64,000 nt of DNA from Branchiostoma floridae (Eukaryota > Chordata > Leptocardii > Amphioxiformes > Branchiostomatidae). The DNA is taken from NCBI RefSeq assembly GCF_000003815.2, contig NC_049994.1, positions 5,758,903-5,822,902 of the forward strand. Reading direction: 5' to 3'. Under the pieces are notes generated by a model. The model was not told the origin of the DNA, made no database searches, and worked only from the letters and a program-made list of their open reading frames with translations. Numbering within the stretch: position 1 is the first letter of the stretch; each line of letters begins with the position of its first letter. A program made the translations under genes and the position numbers. Below, one piece after another: positions 1 to 13,048 of this stretch.

Positions 1-2480
1 CAGTACCGACGGAAAATACTGGGCGAACCATTTTCAAACTCAACCTTTGTTTCTGCAACCGCTACTCAATACCAAGTATCATGAAGATCCATCAATCAGT
101 TCTCCAGTTATATTGTTGACCTACATAAAGACTCACCTAACACTATGGCTTAACCAAAAGTTTAATCTTCTTGGCGAAGGTAATGAAAAGGCCACAAACC
201 ACCAAGCTTCCACTTTTCCCTACCACATAAGCATCACCCAAATAAGGGGAAAAACACCCCTTCACATCAAAATGGAGAAACCCCTTCCCATAGTGCACAA
301 ACAAAGAACATGGCACTTGCAAAGTGAAAACTAATAAACAATGTGTTAGCAAAAATAACATCTATGTTTTGCTGACACAAATATGTCATGAACTACACAA
401 GTCTGGGGCACAGATGTAGTTAGACACTGAGCACTGACTGTCCAGAAAAGAGGTCGATTTAAGGATTTCCACATTCTTCTAATTATCATGTAAATTAAGC
501 CCCGATTTGCATACAATACATTTCAGGATTTAAATCATTACCTAAGGTATGTACATACCAAAAATAATGCAACTCCACCAACCCCTGTTTGATTTATTCT
601 CTTCCAAAGATAACAACAAAATCGCCCACTGCAGTTAAAAGTGATNNNNNNNNNNNNNNNNNNNNNNNNNNNNNNNNNNNNNNNNNNNNNNNNNNNNNNN
701 NNNNNNNNNNNNNNNNNNNNNNNNNNNNNNNNNNNNNNNNNNNNNTGGCGATTCTTACTTGAGTATCGATTCCATTACCCCAGTCAAGTCTAGTCTAATC
801 TATAAACATCGATCATTACACATACATAGTTCAAACACACACTTTTTATCATTGCAATTTTTTTCGATGCATTTCAATAATTGTCATTGTACATCAGTTT
901 TAATTCAGTGGCAACACTCCAATATCAAATAAATGATTAAATCAGCTCATCTGGGCTTTAAGCGCCAATGTGAACTCAAGGGAAAATTTGTGGAAAATTC
1001 GCAAAGTTGTCGCAATCTTTGGTCGCAAACAGTGAGATACTCGCTTTCCATCTGCTTGGACATTTCAGGACCCCACCACATTCACAGATAAGATTAGGGG
1101 TCCATCCAAACTCTTCAGTCACCAAGTTTGTTTGTTTGTTTTGTTTTATCAAGTATCGTCAACAATGTTTTAAATGATAGCAGTATCAACATCTCTGCTG
1201 TTTTAGACTTTATGGACCCCTGCTCTACATCAACAATGGTACCGTCCAGGGCAGCGGGTTAAATCGATCACGCGCATGCGTTTTGTTCGCAAATGATGAT
1301 TACATTGACATTGTGTTACTTGACTGACAGGCAAGGTGGGGGACCAACCGTTAAATATACGGAGGTTTTCGTTATATCGCTTGTTTATACGGTCACGCTG
1401 ATAAATTTTTTATATCTTAGATCATTTACAAGCAAATTCCAAAAAGGATAATAGCGTTAAAAGCATGCTAAATGTGCACTATTTGTCCTATAGTGAAAAT
1501 ATACGAATCACAAACAAATGAAAAGTATTGTCCCGTATAGCTGCGGACCGATTGGACTGTTACGCTCCATTGCGTTTTGGGTAGGACCGAGAAATTAGGG
1601 CTTAACATATTTCACACAAGACTCTTTTTTCTCCCTTTTATCGGTAAAAATATTCATAGATATAAATAAAATGATGCATATTGTGTCTTAAATATACTAG
1701 AACTGATACAATTAGCTCAATTTTTATTTACTACCTAACCTACCCCCTCTAATTATGCGTACGTGGTAGCGTCCGTGACACATTTCCAACCTTGTGTAAG
1801 AGTGTTGCGTCTGGTTCGACCAACCTAGACTTCATTCTAAGGTCTCATATTTCAAGAATCCTCTAGAAGATCATCTTGGGTATCACATGTGATGAGTCAC
1901 TATAGTACAATTTTGTTATATTTTACTGTGATTATTATTACAATGAGCAAAGATCTGCAATGTTTTTGAATTTGAACGACGTCACTATAACGTTAAATAA
2001 ATATCCTGATTCTTTTGTATATTGAATTTCATAATAAACTGATTAACGTTGATGATACTATTCATTTCCAATATCCCGCCATTTGATATATTGTATAGGG
2101 TATGTACAATATATCGGCATCGCAGATTGGTTTCAGCACTCCCTTTGGGCGGTCCGAAACATAACCTATATTTGAAGGCTGCCCATAATGTGTGACTCGG
2201 AATGGCTCTAGTTCCCTCTTTGAAAAATCAATTATGTAGAGACCGTGGCGCGGCGCAATCCAAAATTTTATCGGAGAGCATCCATTCTGGCAATAGATAC
2301 TATCCAGTCACATTGATCTCTTTAGAAAATCCTATTTTTTTGTTGCTATGGATTAAAAAAAGGTGTACGATGACTAATTGAAATGCTTTAATAACATATT
2401 CTTTATCCGTCATTAAAATAAATATTCTAGAAAAGGAACGGAGTGAAGGGTTTATCCTAAGAAGAGAATTACTAAGTAAG
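1..2480. other. AT-rich intergenic stretch, no gene recognised
   Basis: Short open frames occur on both strands but none has recognisable domains or sustained coding character. The sequence is AT-rich with scattered homopolymers. It may include the flank or untranslated end of an upstream gene, but nothing shows this. The 100-base gap at 646-745 interrupts it. Confidence 0.5.
646..745. other. Assembly gap (100 N)
   Basis: A run of exactly 100 N, the conventional placeholder for a scaffold gap of unknown size. Features spanning it cannot be judged. Confidence 0.99.
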
Positions 2481-2929
2481 AGAGTTGTTGTGTTTATAAA
2501 CGTTGCGCGTTAATTTTTGTGCATTGCGGGACGCAATGTCAAGCTGCATACAGTAAATTTGTTTATTTTTCGCCATGTTGTCATGTTGTTTCGCAGGAAT
2601 TGAAATTTGCTCTGTTTCCTTGAAACGGGGCTCATCCGTGATTATAGAGATATCGACAAAGTATATGAATCTTCTTTGGCCACATTAGAGAGTATCATGA
2701 ATATAACTGATGCAGAAGTTGGGTTTGTTTATATTTACGGCACCCTGTTGTGTTGTTGTGCTCTAGCGCGGACCATCCCACTGTTTGTTTACGCCGTAAA
2801 AGTCGCCGATTCTCAGCACAAACAGACACCAAAAATCAAACTTACCATTTTTCCTGAATCCTCTAATATTTTCTGTATATTTGCGGTGTTTTCTTGGCCA
2901 GAAAACGGCGGTTTTGTAAATATTTTGGG

Positions 2930-3065
2930 TGTCGAGGATGTTGTTGTCCCCGAGTGTCGGCTGCGCCATTGTTAGTTTTGCTGGCGTGACGTCATCACGC
3001 TAGCTGCCACATGCGCCCTCAACCTGCTACAATTCCCTCCCGAATCCGCCGGCCCGACTCCCGTG
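2930..3065 (+). promoter_or_regulatory. BAZ2B: Candidate BAZ2B promoter and non-coding first exon ending at 3065
   Basis: The segment is CpG-rich compared with its surroundings. It has a YY1-like GCGCCATTGTT at about 2964-2974 and a perfect CRE at 2987-2994, and it ends in a strong splice donor (GTG|GTAAGTACG, GT at 3066-3067). The next convincing + strand acceptor that leads into coding sequence is at 20452, eleven bases upstream of the BAZ2B start codon, so a 5' leader exon must lie upstream and this is the best candidate. The transcription start is not determinable from sequence. Another unseen leader exon in the 17 kb intron is possible. Confidence 0.4.
2987..2994. promoter_or_regulatory. 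CRE palindrome TGACGTCA
   Basis: Perfect CREB/ATF full site within GGCGTGACGTCATCACGC, about 75 bases upstream of the candidate leader-exon donor. This is a typical position for a CpG promoter. Binding is inferred from the motif alone. Confidence 0.5.
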
Positions 3066-6000
3066 GTAAGTACGCGCTAATTTTCACCACTTTCTCTCAG
3101 TTTTCACCACAGTTTGCACCAGAGTGAGCTTTCGTGCATTTTTCCTGCACGTGTGTAGCCGCAGGTCGGCGGTGATTTGGCGATTTCTCCCCCACCGGTC
3201 GGACAAAATTATCTGCCGTCTGCCCATTTTTACACAAAGAACCGACATGGAAGCCATGTTCCCTTTCCCCTTGCCGATCCTTGCTCACCTCCTAAACTCT
3301 CGGTTTTCGCTAATTTTTTTCCGGAGTTTGGTAGTTTTTTTTAGTGTTTTTGAGTTGTTGTTGAGCCCCGTGCGTGACGTTCAGGTGTGTAGAGGCCGGG
3401 GACAGGCTCCTAGTTTCCCCGGGGCCGAACTACGATCCGCTCAATCCCGCTGCCCGCTCGTTTCCTATTATTCCCAAACAACACTTCGTCGCCATTATCC
3501 TACAAATGTGCCCACCAGCCGACTACCACCTTCAAACCCCACCAAAACACTCAACTTCTCCCCAATTCGGACTCAAACCAGCCTCAACGACTGCCACGAT
3601 CCCAATTTTTCATTCATTCGGCGAATTTTGGCCGATTTTTGCTTCGATTTTCTTCTTCTCGCCTCGCCTAATTTATAACCATTTCTTGTTAAAATATGAA
3701 AGGTCTGTCCGAAGCGGGGCGTGGGGAGAAGTGTCCTCCATTTTCCTTGCTAAACGAGCTGCGCCCGATTCCTCGCCAATTTTGGGCTCGTCTTCGCTAC
3801 TTTTGGCTCACTTTGTGACAACTTTTGTTGCATTTTGTTTGCGTAGTTTTTGGAGTGGTGCCTTGGACCATGACCGCTGCTGGTCGCCCTTTCCTGCCCA
3901 GATTGTGTGGAAGGTGGCCTTGTTTAAATTCTGCCTTCCATTTTGTTTTGCCACATCAAGTCTGGCTTTGGTTACATCCAGGCAGCCATATTTTCTCCCT
4001 TTCGCTTCACCACAATTTCCGTACTTTCGCACTTTTTAGCAACTTTTCCGCTCTTACAACTTCATTTTTGGCCCCTGAAAGCTTTCTCGAGAGATATCAA
4101 AGGCGGATTTCTATAATTTTCCTGCATTTTCGGCACATTTCTCCGTCGGATTCTTCTGATCTTCTAGGCGTTGGCATCATTTGTAATCTTCTGGATTGGT
4201 TTGAAACATTGTCACGTCTTCAAAATGAGTGACTTTCTCCTTTCTTGGCGACTTTTTGCAGAAGTGGAGCGGTCAGATGCACCTGTAACTCGGTGTATTT
4301 TTCGCTCTTTTCCCGAGATTGCAAATTCGCAGCACAATTTTATACAGTTTATATTCATGGAGCTCGGTTTAATCTCTCTCAGGGTGTAATGATATAATTT
4401 GTTGTCAGTAGGCGACGTATTTTGCTGTCAATTACTTACTGTTAAATGTAAAGCTTATTTTTTCCCCACACTAGTTTTCTGTTGTAGAAGAAATGTTTTG
4501 TCCAGAAAATCTGTTCTGGGTCTTCCAGTTTTCGCTTCCCAATACCTTCTCTTTTTTTTTTACAATGATTATTTTGTCCCATTGATTTCTTATTTTTGAT
4601 CGTTAGCACATTTAGACTTTCAGGTTGAAGGCTTTAATTGTTTGTTGATTACAAAATGTCAATAAAAACAAATGTGTGTTTTGCTCTTGCCAAAATTTTG
4701 CAATGATCTCTTGGTGCACAAGTCCTCCAGTTGCAATTTCTCTTGTGCTGTGTGTTACTTTGGTTCAAAATACAGCATCTTTTGTGCCGTTCTGTAAAAA
4801 GCTTGGTGGGATTGATTTTTAAGTATGCAGGTATGTTTCTTTTAGCATACAGGGCACAAGCCTGTACTAACTCAAAGTCAGTGTTGTCACTATAGAAACG
4901 TGTCTTGCAAACAGATTCCAACCCGTTCAACGCTTAAAACACACGAGATGGATTTCCCAATTTGTGTTTTTTTCATTATCATTTCTAACCACAAGATGAT
5001 ATGATGTGGTATTGTGTAAATTTTGATCCATATTTTATTTTAATATTGGCTAAGGCTTATTTTTGCAGTCTGCAAGCCGGGTGTAGAAAAACTAGAATTG
5101 TCACAACAACAGTTAATCAAATCCAAATTTTATTTTACACATGCACTAATTGTAAACATTGTATCCAAATTCAGTGTTTTTAGCACCAAATGTTGTCTCT
5201 CAGTTGTGCCCTTTTGTGAATCTTTTGCAAGTTGCTATAGGAACAATTTGTCTGCATTGTTTATACAGCCTGCATCGATGTTGTCTGTACTGTATCCTTC
5301 CCCATAACACATAGCATTTTAACATAGCAAAGGGACTGTATGCCAGGCAAAGAATTTCCTGTGACTGTTTTTCTTGAAGAAGTGGTACTGTTTACTACAC
5401 TTCCGAGCATACGCCAATGAAGAGAGCACTGAAAGACCCTCAAGGTGTTGCGTTCATTACAAGACATAGCAAGCCTTAGATGCTCTCCTCTGATCTACTG
5501 ACTCTGTCTACAGTATTTCTCGCAATGCAAATAGACAAACTTTGAACAAGTAAGATGTACATCCCTGTGAGAAACAGACAATTTTTCAATGCAAATCCAA
5601 ATGCATTCCCCTTCATAGGAAGCTGCTGTTAAAAATGACTAGTTGCTGGATACTTGTACATAACATTTTATCTATCTTGAATACTCGGGTATGCTATCCG
5701 ATTGAAGTCTTGTTGAAGTTTATTCTTGTAGTCTCTATTCAGACTTTCAGTTCACCTGTTTTTCCCTCAGAGAGCTGTGTTTGTGCATGAAGACTGCCTT
5801 TTTATCAAAAGCAAAAGAAAGCCTTCGAACCCTTTTGAGTTTGGTAAGAGTCATCGGATCTAGGATTGTCATACCTTCAAGTTCAGATACATGTACTAGG
5901 TAACATCCTTGGATTAGAACATACAGTGTCTTGACCACCTCTCTCAAAGCTTTGCAAGATTCCTTATGATTTCTTTGAAACATCGTTGGCTTATATTCTT

Positions 6001-6294
6001 GAAATATGTTGAATCTAAAAGTCTATAAAGTGTTTTTGTTATCTAGAGACATCAAGTTCATTATTGTGATCCCTTACATTTAACTTGTCGTTGAACAACT
6101 TATCTGTACGCTTTGCCTTCCCTTTGTGCCATTGTTTACTGTGGGAGTATTTATAGAGAAGCTTGGCAACCTGTAGTCAATCCAGCCTCTATTGTTTTCT
6201 AGTTACAAGTGCCCGTGACTGGGGAGGGGGGTGAGTGGGTATTGTGTATTGTGAGGTTTCCCTCCCAGCATGACTTCAGTATAGGATACATACT

Positions 6295-6446
6295 CTCCAA
6301 GCAGATCCTACGGTAGCATAAGATAGTATCAAAAGCTGGCAGAGGAGTGAAGCTGGCTTAGAAGTGTTTCGCTACACACCTTTTGGCTGACTACACTCCT
6401 TGGCCAGTTTGGTACTATCTTATGCCATTGTAGGATCTGCTTGGAG
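6295..6446. mobile_element. Palindromic MITE, family A copy 1
   Basis: Terminal inverted repeats of nearly 40 bp begin CTCCAAGCAGATCCTAC and return at the right end as GTAGGATCTGCTTGGAG. The interior is short and coding-free. The arms continue into ATAAGATAGTA, so a single strand could fold into a long hairpin. Same family as 6627-6802 and 47096-47282. Confidence 0.75.
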
Positions 6447-6454
6447 ATTATAGG

Positions 6455-6625
6455 ATACAGTCAACCTGTACAAGTGACCACCTCTACATAAGGACCACCT
6501 GTCCAATATGATCACTTTTTCAAAGTTTTTGGTGGCCCCATAATTTTTACCATTGACACAAGGAGTAAGAATCCTGTCTATAGCAGGCACCTGTCCTAAG
6601 TCTTCTTGGGCAATTTTCCTAATAT
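6455..6625. repeat. Degenerate copy of the GTCAAACCTG/CCACCTCT repeat
   Basis: Carries the series GACCACCTCTACATAAGG, ACCACCTGTCC and GTGGCC typical of the intact element at 44636-44813, with many substitutions and no clear right terminus. Further decayed pieces occur at about 23930-24010, 28335-28500, 32220-32400 and 51970-52150. Confidence 0.5.
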
Positions 6626-6626
6626 C

Positions 6627-6802
6627 AAAGCAGATCCTACGGTAGCATAAGATAGTATCAAAAGCTGGCAGAGAAGTGAAGCTGGCTTAGGATATTAGGA
6701 GTGTGTTTCGTTACTGCTTTATGGAAAATGGATACCTTTTGGCTGACTGCACTCCTTGGCCAGTTTGGTACTATCTTATGCCATCGTAGGATCTTCTTGG
6801 AG
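6627..6802. mobile_element. Palindromic MITE, family A copy 2
   Basis: Same inverted termini as the copy at 6295-6446 (AAAGCAGATCCTACGGTAG on the left, ATCTTCTTGGAG on the right) and the same internal GCTGGCAG and TTGGCTGACT blocks, with a short extra internal segment. It lies only about 180 bp from copy 1. Confidence 0.75.
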
Positions 6803-8253
6803 ATTACAGTTTTCCCTTTTTTTTAGCCAGGTGTTATATGAAATAATGGTATTTTGAAAGAATTACCTTCAACATTTTGCTGAACATGCTGCTTATCAGA
6901 AGATAAAAAAAATCATTTGTTTTGACTGCATCATGTGACTTTGTCATTTTGATTTCCCCCGATTATTTTGGACAGCCTTACTGGATCATTCCAAGAGGTT
7001 CTTCGTATTGATTTACCAATCTGTTTTCTCAAGGGTCTTCAATGTAAAGTATGCTTCAGAGATTGTTGAGACGATAAATAAAGTGGTCTTAAAATATCCC
7101 AAATAATAATTTATTTTTCTTTATATTTCACGTTTAACTTAAGATCCCTTGTTCATTGATTGGTTTCAAGTCTTGTTTTTAAATTTAATGTTGTAATATA
7201 AGGTTATTGTCAAAGTCCTTCTCTTGATCATTATTACAAATGTGTCCGGATATGACTCAACCATTCAGAATGATTTCCCATATTTCCTGCTTTGCAAAAG
7301 TGTGTTCCTTTACCAGTTTAAAAAAAAAAAATGCTATACATGCTATGGGACTTCTATGTAATCATTCAAAACATCAGTTAAGATATTCCTCACAAAATAG
7401 CCTGAGTACCATCCACCATAGTAACCACAGGCTCACTGATAGCAAGCAAAAAGGTTGGGCTAGCAGTTATCATCGGATAGCATGCAGCCTACAAAAAACA
7501 TGGACTAGATTAGAGTCTACTAGTAGTTGATATCTCACTTTCTTTATGTTTATGGTCAATTGCGTTGACAAAAAATTCCAGATATTTTTAAATGCTAGAT
7601 AGTATACTGCAGAGGCCAAAGCAAATGTTTGCATATAACCCAATCATTTCCTCTATGCTATATGTAACACTGCCATACACATATATAACGTTACACATAT
7701 ACAGTAATCTGACTTGGCTTGTCAGCCTTGTACGATGCTCACGTGATAGTCTCCCCCCTTCAAGTGGTATGTTCCAATCTTAGCATGTCCCACATACCAT
7801 TGTGTGATTTAAACCCAGTCTGGAAGGCATTGTAGGATAATCAGGTGTTACAGGTGCTGAGCATTCAACACCTGGGGTTAGGTCGCATACCTTCACTTGT
7901 CTAGGCTGCAGGCAAAATGCATGTTTATAAAAATATATGGTTCTGCCAATTATATTATACTGGTACTGAATATTCTGATGGCTTCCTGTCAAATCTTGAA
8001 CAGCATGTTTAGTCTAGGCAAAAGTAATACAGTTGAGGGTAGATTACAACACCTCTTTGTATGCTACTTTACCAGATTAAGGAGTAAATTGTTGCTTGGA
8101 TGGAATGAGTTGGATGTAAACTTTTAGGCTAAGCATTTGATTATAAGGTTGATGGTGAAAATTCCTGGCTTTGGACTTTAGGAAGATTGAAAATGTGCTA
8201 GTGTAACAAAAGTCATATTATACATGTAGCTGATGTTTTCAGAGATTTAAGGA

Positions 8254-8577
8254 CAGGGTTGAACAAGTTTTCTAAAATCCACTTGTCCTATTGGGCAAGC
8301 ACATAAAAAACGTACTTGCCCGAACCAATTTTTCACTTGCCCAAAACTCAAATGTCACTGTTACTAGTATATGCATTTTCACTTCCAGCAATGGAATTCT
8401 CTATAGACAATTGCTTGATGTCATGACTGTAAAAAGTAGCAAGTATATCAAAATTGCACTAAAATCAATGGAAAAATCTTACTTGCCCGATCTGACAAGT
8501 GGGGTAGGACATGCACTTGCCCGAACAGCACTTTCACTTGCCCTGGACAATAGGGCTAGTGGACTTGTTTATCCCTG
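8254..8577. mobile_element. Inverted-repeat element rich in ACTTGCCC motifs
   Basis: Begins CAGGGTTGAACAAGTTTTC and ends GGACTTGTTTATCCCTG, which is its approximate reverse complement. ACTTGCCC repeats several times inside. No open frame. A truncated relative lies at 13933-14040. The CAGGG..CCCTG ends resemble hAT-type termini, but no clean 8-bp flanking duplication is visible. Confidence 0.6.
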
Positions 8578-8602
8578 AAGGATGGTGTACCTTTTTCACA
8601 AT

Positions 8603-8946
8603 TAGGGGTGGTTACAGAAAATTTAGGCCCAGGTCTGGTTCAGGTTCTTTTACAGGTCCAGGTCCGGATCTGAACCTGTATGTGAATGGTCGATACTCAA
8701 GCAATGGTTCATTTTGCTAGTTAGGAATCTGTTTGGTGGGGTACCCTATCATTACGTAAACAAGGCTAACTGCGTTTTACTATCAACTCTTCTCTACTTC
8801 GCTCTTGTTATTTTCTTGGACTTGGACTGATAAGCCCCAAAACATGTGAATGCCCGCTGCTGTAGTGACAGTATAATCTGTTCATTTTCTAATTGGTCCA
8901 AAATCCGGTCCACTGATTTTTTTCAGGACCTGTTTTCCCACCCCTA
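8603..8946. mobile_element. Non-autonomous hAT-like element (TAGGGGTGG termini)
   Basis: 344 bp with short inverted termini TAGGGGTGG and CCACCCCTA. The flanking octamers TTCACAAT (8595-8602) and CTCACAAT (8947-8954) match at seven of eight positions, as expected of an old hAT 8-bp target duplication. The interior has repeated GGTCCAGGTC-like motifs shared with 51477-51908 and 59621-59979. No transposase. Confidence 0.7.
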
Positions 8947-10624
8947 CTCACAATCACATGAGCTGTAAAATCAATGCTAAGTAATGGCCAGGTTCTACAG
9001 TAGCTCTGTTTAGCAAACACTAGTAAACTTCCTAATCTAGTAGAGATAACTTGTTTAAACGTTCTTTCCTTAGGTGGCTCTCTTCTATTCCTTTGTTTTG
9101 GGAAGATTTGTCGGTGATAGGAAAAGCTTTTATCTTGCACACCTGTGCTTTTGCTTGCTTCTGCTTGTGTTTAGAGACAATATTTCATGTGCAAGTCTTG
9201 CTCCCAGCTAGCACAGGGGTAGCTAGCCAAGATGTACAGGATTCGGCTTTTAAACTAAACTGAAACCACCTGCTAGAGAAGGTTGGTGTTCCCGTTACAG
9301 GTGCACTGGCTGTGTGTTTACATGGTAGATTTAGCTTTAAGTTGTTAACTACACTATAGGACTGAAGTGTAAACTTGGAAAACTCAAATGAAGTACTTAC
9401 CCCCTTCTCTATTGATCTTGCACACATTTTAAATCATATACATGTAAATACAAATATTTGGTGTTTTCTTCTCTTTTCCCCAGAGCAATTTTGCATGGAT
9501 CAAGGACTTCTTTGGACTGTCCTTGCTTTAATTATAAAAATGCTCGTTTTCCCTGCTGTCATTGTCCCTGCAAACTTTTAACTTGCCTATATGAATCTTT
9601 CTTTTTTGAAAACTCAAAGTGGGGAAAGTTGAATTTTGCTATCATGCCATCAGAGAACAAACTAGAACTTTGAATAGGGTGGATTCAATGTTACTGCCAA
9701 CCCAGCACTAACCTTGGTTGAGTAATAGTCAGAAGCAAAAGGGATGTATGACGGGCTTTAGTCGGTAACTATAGTTAATCCTGGTAATACTCCGAATATG
9801 ACACTACCTGCAGTATACTTTTTACCTGCATGCATCTAGTATTCTAAATAGTCTTTTACTAGCTCTAACTGAAAGATGCTAACCAACTTCTTGTAGGTTG
9901 AAGCCTAGATTAAAGGATTACAGTTTAAGGTGGGCCACTATTTAGACCCTGTTCAGATTGGGGTTGGCTTGAGTCTGACTCATGGCCAATTTGGTCTCAA
10001 GTGAATAGATTTGCGTGAGTCTGAACTTTTCAAATTGAATCCCATTGTCTTCTATCCACTAATCTTCTGTCAGCGACCAGGACTCTCTTTGCTTCCATGG
10101 CTTTGATACAGGCCAAAGTAACACAGTTTGCTGGTGACTGATGTTGTTTGAAAACCTTCAACCTTTAGCGTATAGAATCGCTGGTGAACCATTGCAAATT
10201 CGGAGGCAGCGAGTCATTCCTAGAATGCAGCAGATTAAATACCAGTGCTGGATAGGACAGTTGACCTCACAAGTACCATAGCAGGCCTACTGTACAGGCT
10301 GATAGAGATATTTGAACACAGAGGTCTGGTGTGTGCCAAGTCGTGTGCACTGGGGGAGTTCAACTTAGAGTTAACCTCCTAACTCCTGCCTTTTCCTGGC
10401 AAGGTACAAATTTGATGCTAAAGTGCTGCCTTAGCAGGTAAATAGTTATTCCCCGCGGGCAATTTGTTCAATGGTTATGCACACTTGTTAGAACTGGTCA
10501 TGTGGAACTCACATTATGCATTAAATCATTTAAAGTGGATTTTGTCAATTTTGCTGGATTTTCACTCTACTGAAGTAGCTTAATTCACAAGAGCATTTGC
10601 TTACGGTAAGGCAATGAAGTAGCC

Positions 10625-11007
10625 TGACTAAGGCCCAATCTATACTCAGTTTTTGCCGATATCTGTGGACATGTCGGGAAGGATCTAGAACGTTGGCTGC
10701 TGGACACCCGTGGCGCTTGCAGTCATAAACAGCTATATAGCCTAATGAGCCTGCGTTATATGCTAATGAGCCCTCCCGAAGTCGGAACATATCTACACAC
10801 GCGCGGAAGCTGTCGGGGACCCCTGCTAAGCTATCGGGGACCCCTGCTAAGCTATTGGGCGAATGGTCCGGACCTTTCGGGAGAAATTTTCCCGATATCT
10901 TTATGGCGATATTGTAGTTCCATCTAGACGCTGAAAAAAAGCTGTCGGCGAGAGGTTGTAGGCTCGCCGATATCAGGAAAAACTGTGTCTAGATCGTGCC
11001 TTAGTCA
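10625..11007. mobile_element. MITE with TGACTAAGGC termini
   Basis: Inverted ends of about 40 bp with mismatches: left TGACTAAGGCCCAATCTA, right TAGATCGTGCCTTAGTCA. GATATC recurs symmetrically inside both ends. The centre holds a tandem duplication of an AAGCTRTCGGGGACCCCTGCT unit, and the element is GC-rich compared with the intron. No coding frame. Confidence 0.7.
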
Positions 11008-12639
11008 CATATCTAGCAGCCGTTCTACTACTTGTGCTGGTCCAATGATCCTTTTCGAAAGGCAAACTTGGATGTAGAGAGTGCGCACATATAACAGCCT
11101 TCTCTTTAGTCCTACTGTTGGCAAAGTTCCCAGTTTCTCCAGCCTGCAGCAACAGTTCAAACTGAGTCCAAAAGCCCGAGGTAGAGCTGTTGGGAGAGGC
11201 CAGATGTTTAGGCTTGGCATGCGGGGAGATTTGCTGAGATGATAGAATCTATGCCAAGTGTGTAAAACTTAAAAGGAGAGGTTGTCAGTAGCTCTTTTGG
11301 GTGAGCTGTCCCACTTTAATTGCAGGGGTGTGCAGGTGTTTTATTAATCAATGGTAAAGGTAAGCAGAGGTGAAGCAATGTGCTTTTTCAATTTCAGGTA
11401 GCTAGTGGAAGTCAACGAATCTTTGTTACGGCTTGCATTTTTGGGCTAGGACACAGGGTCACACATGCTCTTCTTGATAAGTGTGTTTGGTTCTTTTATG
11501 TGCTGGGGTTTGATGCTTTAGGCTGTTAATTTTTATACAGTATTACCTGTGCAACCATTTTCAAAATGCCTAGGGTGAAGATATACGTCTTACATAAGAC
11601 AAAAAACAGCAGGATTTCAGGTTTTCATGGCACGTTTATGCAATGAATCCTTCCTTTGATATTTATTTGTTACTACTGTTCTGATTAAAAGGCATTGTTT
11701 TTAGACCAAAATTTTGTGTATGTCGCTTTGATTGGCAATATTTTAGTTTCGATAGCGAATCCTGTGTGATTTTTTCTTGGGACTTCAAAATGAAAAAAAA
11801 AATGGTGACAGGTGAATCCGAGAAGCAAGAAATAAATTTGGTATGGCCTAAACTTTTAAACTGAAGTCTGACTTTAGGATTAGATTGAAAGTTACTTCGA
11901 ATCATAAGTATGGCATGAAAAGTGCAATTATCAGTAGTGAACCAATATCTTGTACTTTTTGTAGTTTGCTAGCAACATTCATTGTTCTTGAAAACACAGT
12001 ACCATACAAAAATCATTTTGTTTGTTCCTTCAGAATGTTCAAACTGTTAGGAGTGAGTTAGTACCACCCTGGCATACTTAGCTGTAAAATGCACATTTTA
12101 TATGGCCATGTTATGAGGTACATTTCCCCATTGGGTCCTACTGGGGTTTTTATGTACAGAACAAATTGGAGAACAAACTAGATGCTGGTAAAAATACTGA
12201 GTAATGTTTTTAGATAGTGAATCACTCAGAGTTTAGTGCATTGATTATTGCAAGTTTTGCATGCTATTTTGCCATGCATTGTCATATGATATTCAAAACA
12301 ATGCATGGACATTCTTATCTGTAGTTCTTGTGTCATATTTTGTGAGGATGCCTTGCATACAAAGATTAGAAGATGGTACATTTCAGCTTGGTATTTTTAT
12401 TGGATTTTGTAAGCTTAAAGGAACTTCACTGTGTAGAAAACAGAACCTTAAAAGATGAGAATTCAGTTGTATAATGAAGTATTTATATCTCAAGCTCAAG
12501 TGCACGGAACGTTTATGATTATAGATGACTAGGCTATTTATTTATTATCCTCTTGAGTTGCCCCACCCAGTATGACTGGGCCGTTCCACCTGCAGTTGCC
12601 AAACGGGGGTGTTCTCCTGTTAGTAAGCGGACCTGGGGT

Positions 12640-12850
12640 GGTGTTAAATGTGTTGGTACGCGGGGCCATTCCCGTCCATCTATCAGGCATTTACTGTGTC
12701 GAGATCTATTGATTTTCGCGTGAAACATGAGATGATGCGGCCATTTCCATATCATTCTGCCGTATCAGCGAGAGCCGGGCTGGGAAATAATCAAGGCACA
12801 ATGCGGCAGAGCAGCTACGCGATACTGTGGCTACTTTCTTGAGGGGACGG
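12640..12850. promoter_or_regulatory. Possible intronic regulatory island
   Basis: A compositionally balanced, CpG-containing, non-repetitive block in an AT-rich intron. It contains varied motif-like sequence, with GGATTAATGATCC just downstream at about 12848, a paired-class/Otx-like palindrome. There are no inverted ends or internal repeats to suggest a transposon. Regulatory function is only a guess; conservation between species would decide. Confidence 0.25.
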
Positions 12851-13006
12851 ATTAATGATCCCTACTGTCTTTATCGTGCTTTAAACATGAAGGACTTTGA
12901 ATATCAGTGTGTTATCTCAAAACGTCTGTCTCTATTTTCTTATGGCCCTGTCATTTCACGGTAAAAACACACACGTTTTCATCGATACCATGTTGGGAAG
13001 TTTAGG

Positions 13007-13048
13007 TTGTTTGGACGGATGGGGTAAAATTCTTGTCCGTCCAAACAA
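13007..13048. repeat. Perfect 13-bp inverted repeat (hairpin)
   Basis: TTGTTTGGACGGA at 13007-13019 is repeated as its exact reverse complement at 13036-13048 around a 16-base loop. It could be a small element remnant or a structured intronic RNA. Confidence 0.6.

Noticed and set aside
3124-4039. Overlapping long + strand open frames after the CpG region
   Set aside because: T/C-rich low-complexity sequence naturally lacks stops; the predicted peptides are Phe/Pro/Ser-biased in more than one frame with no homology I recognise.
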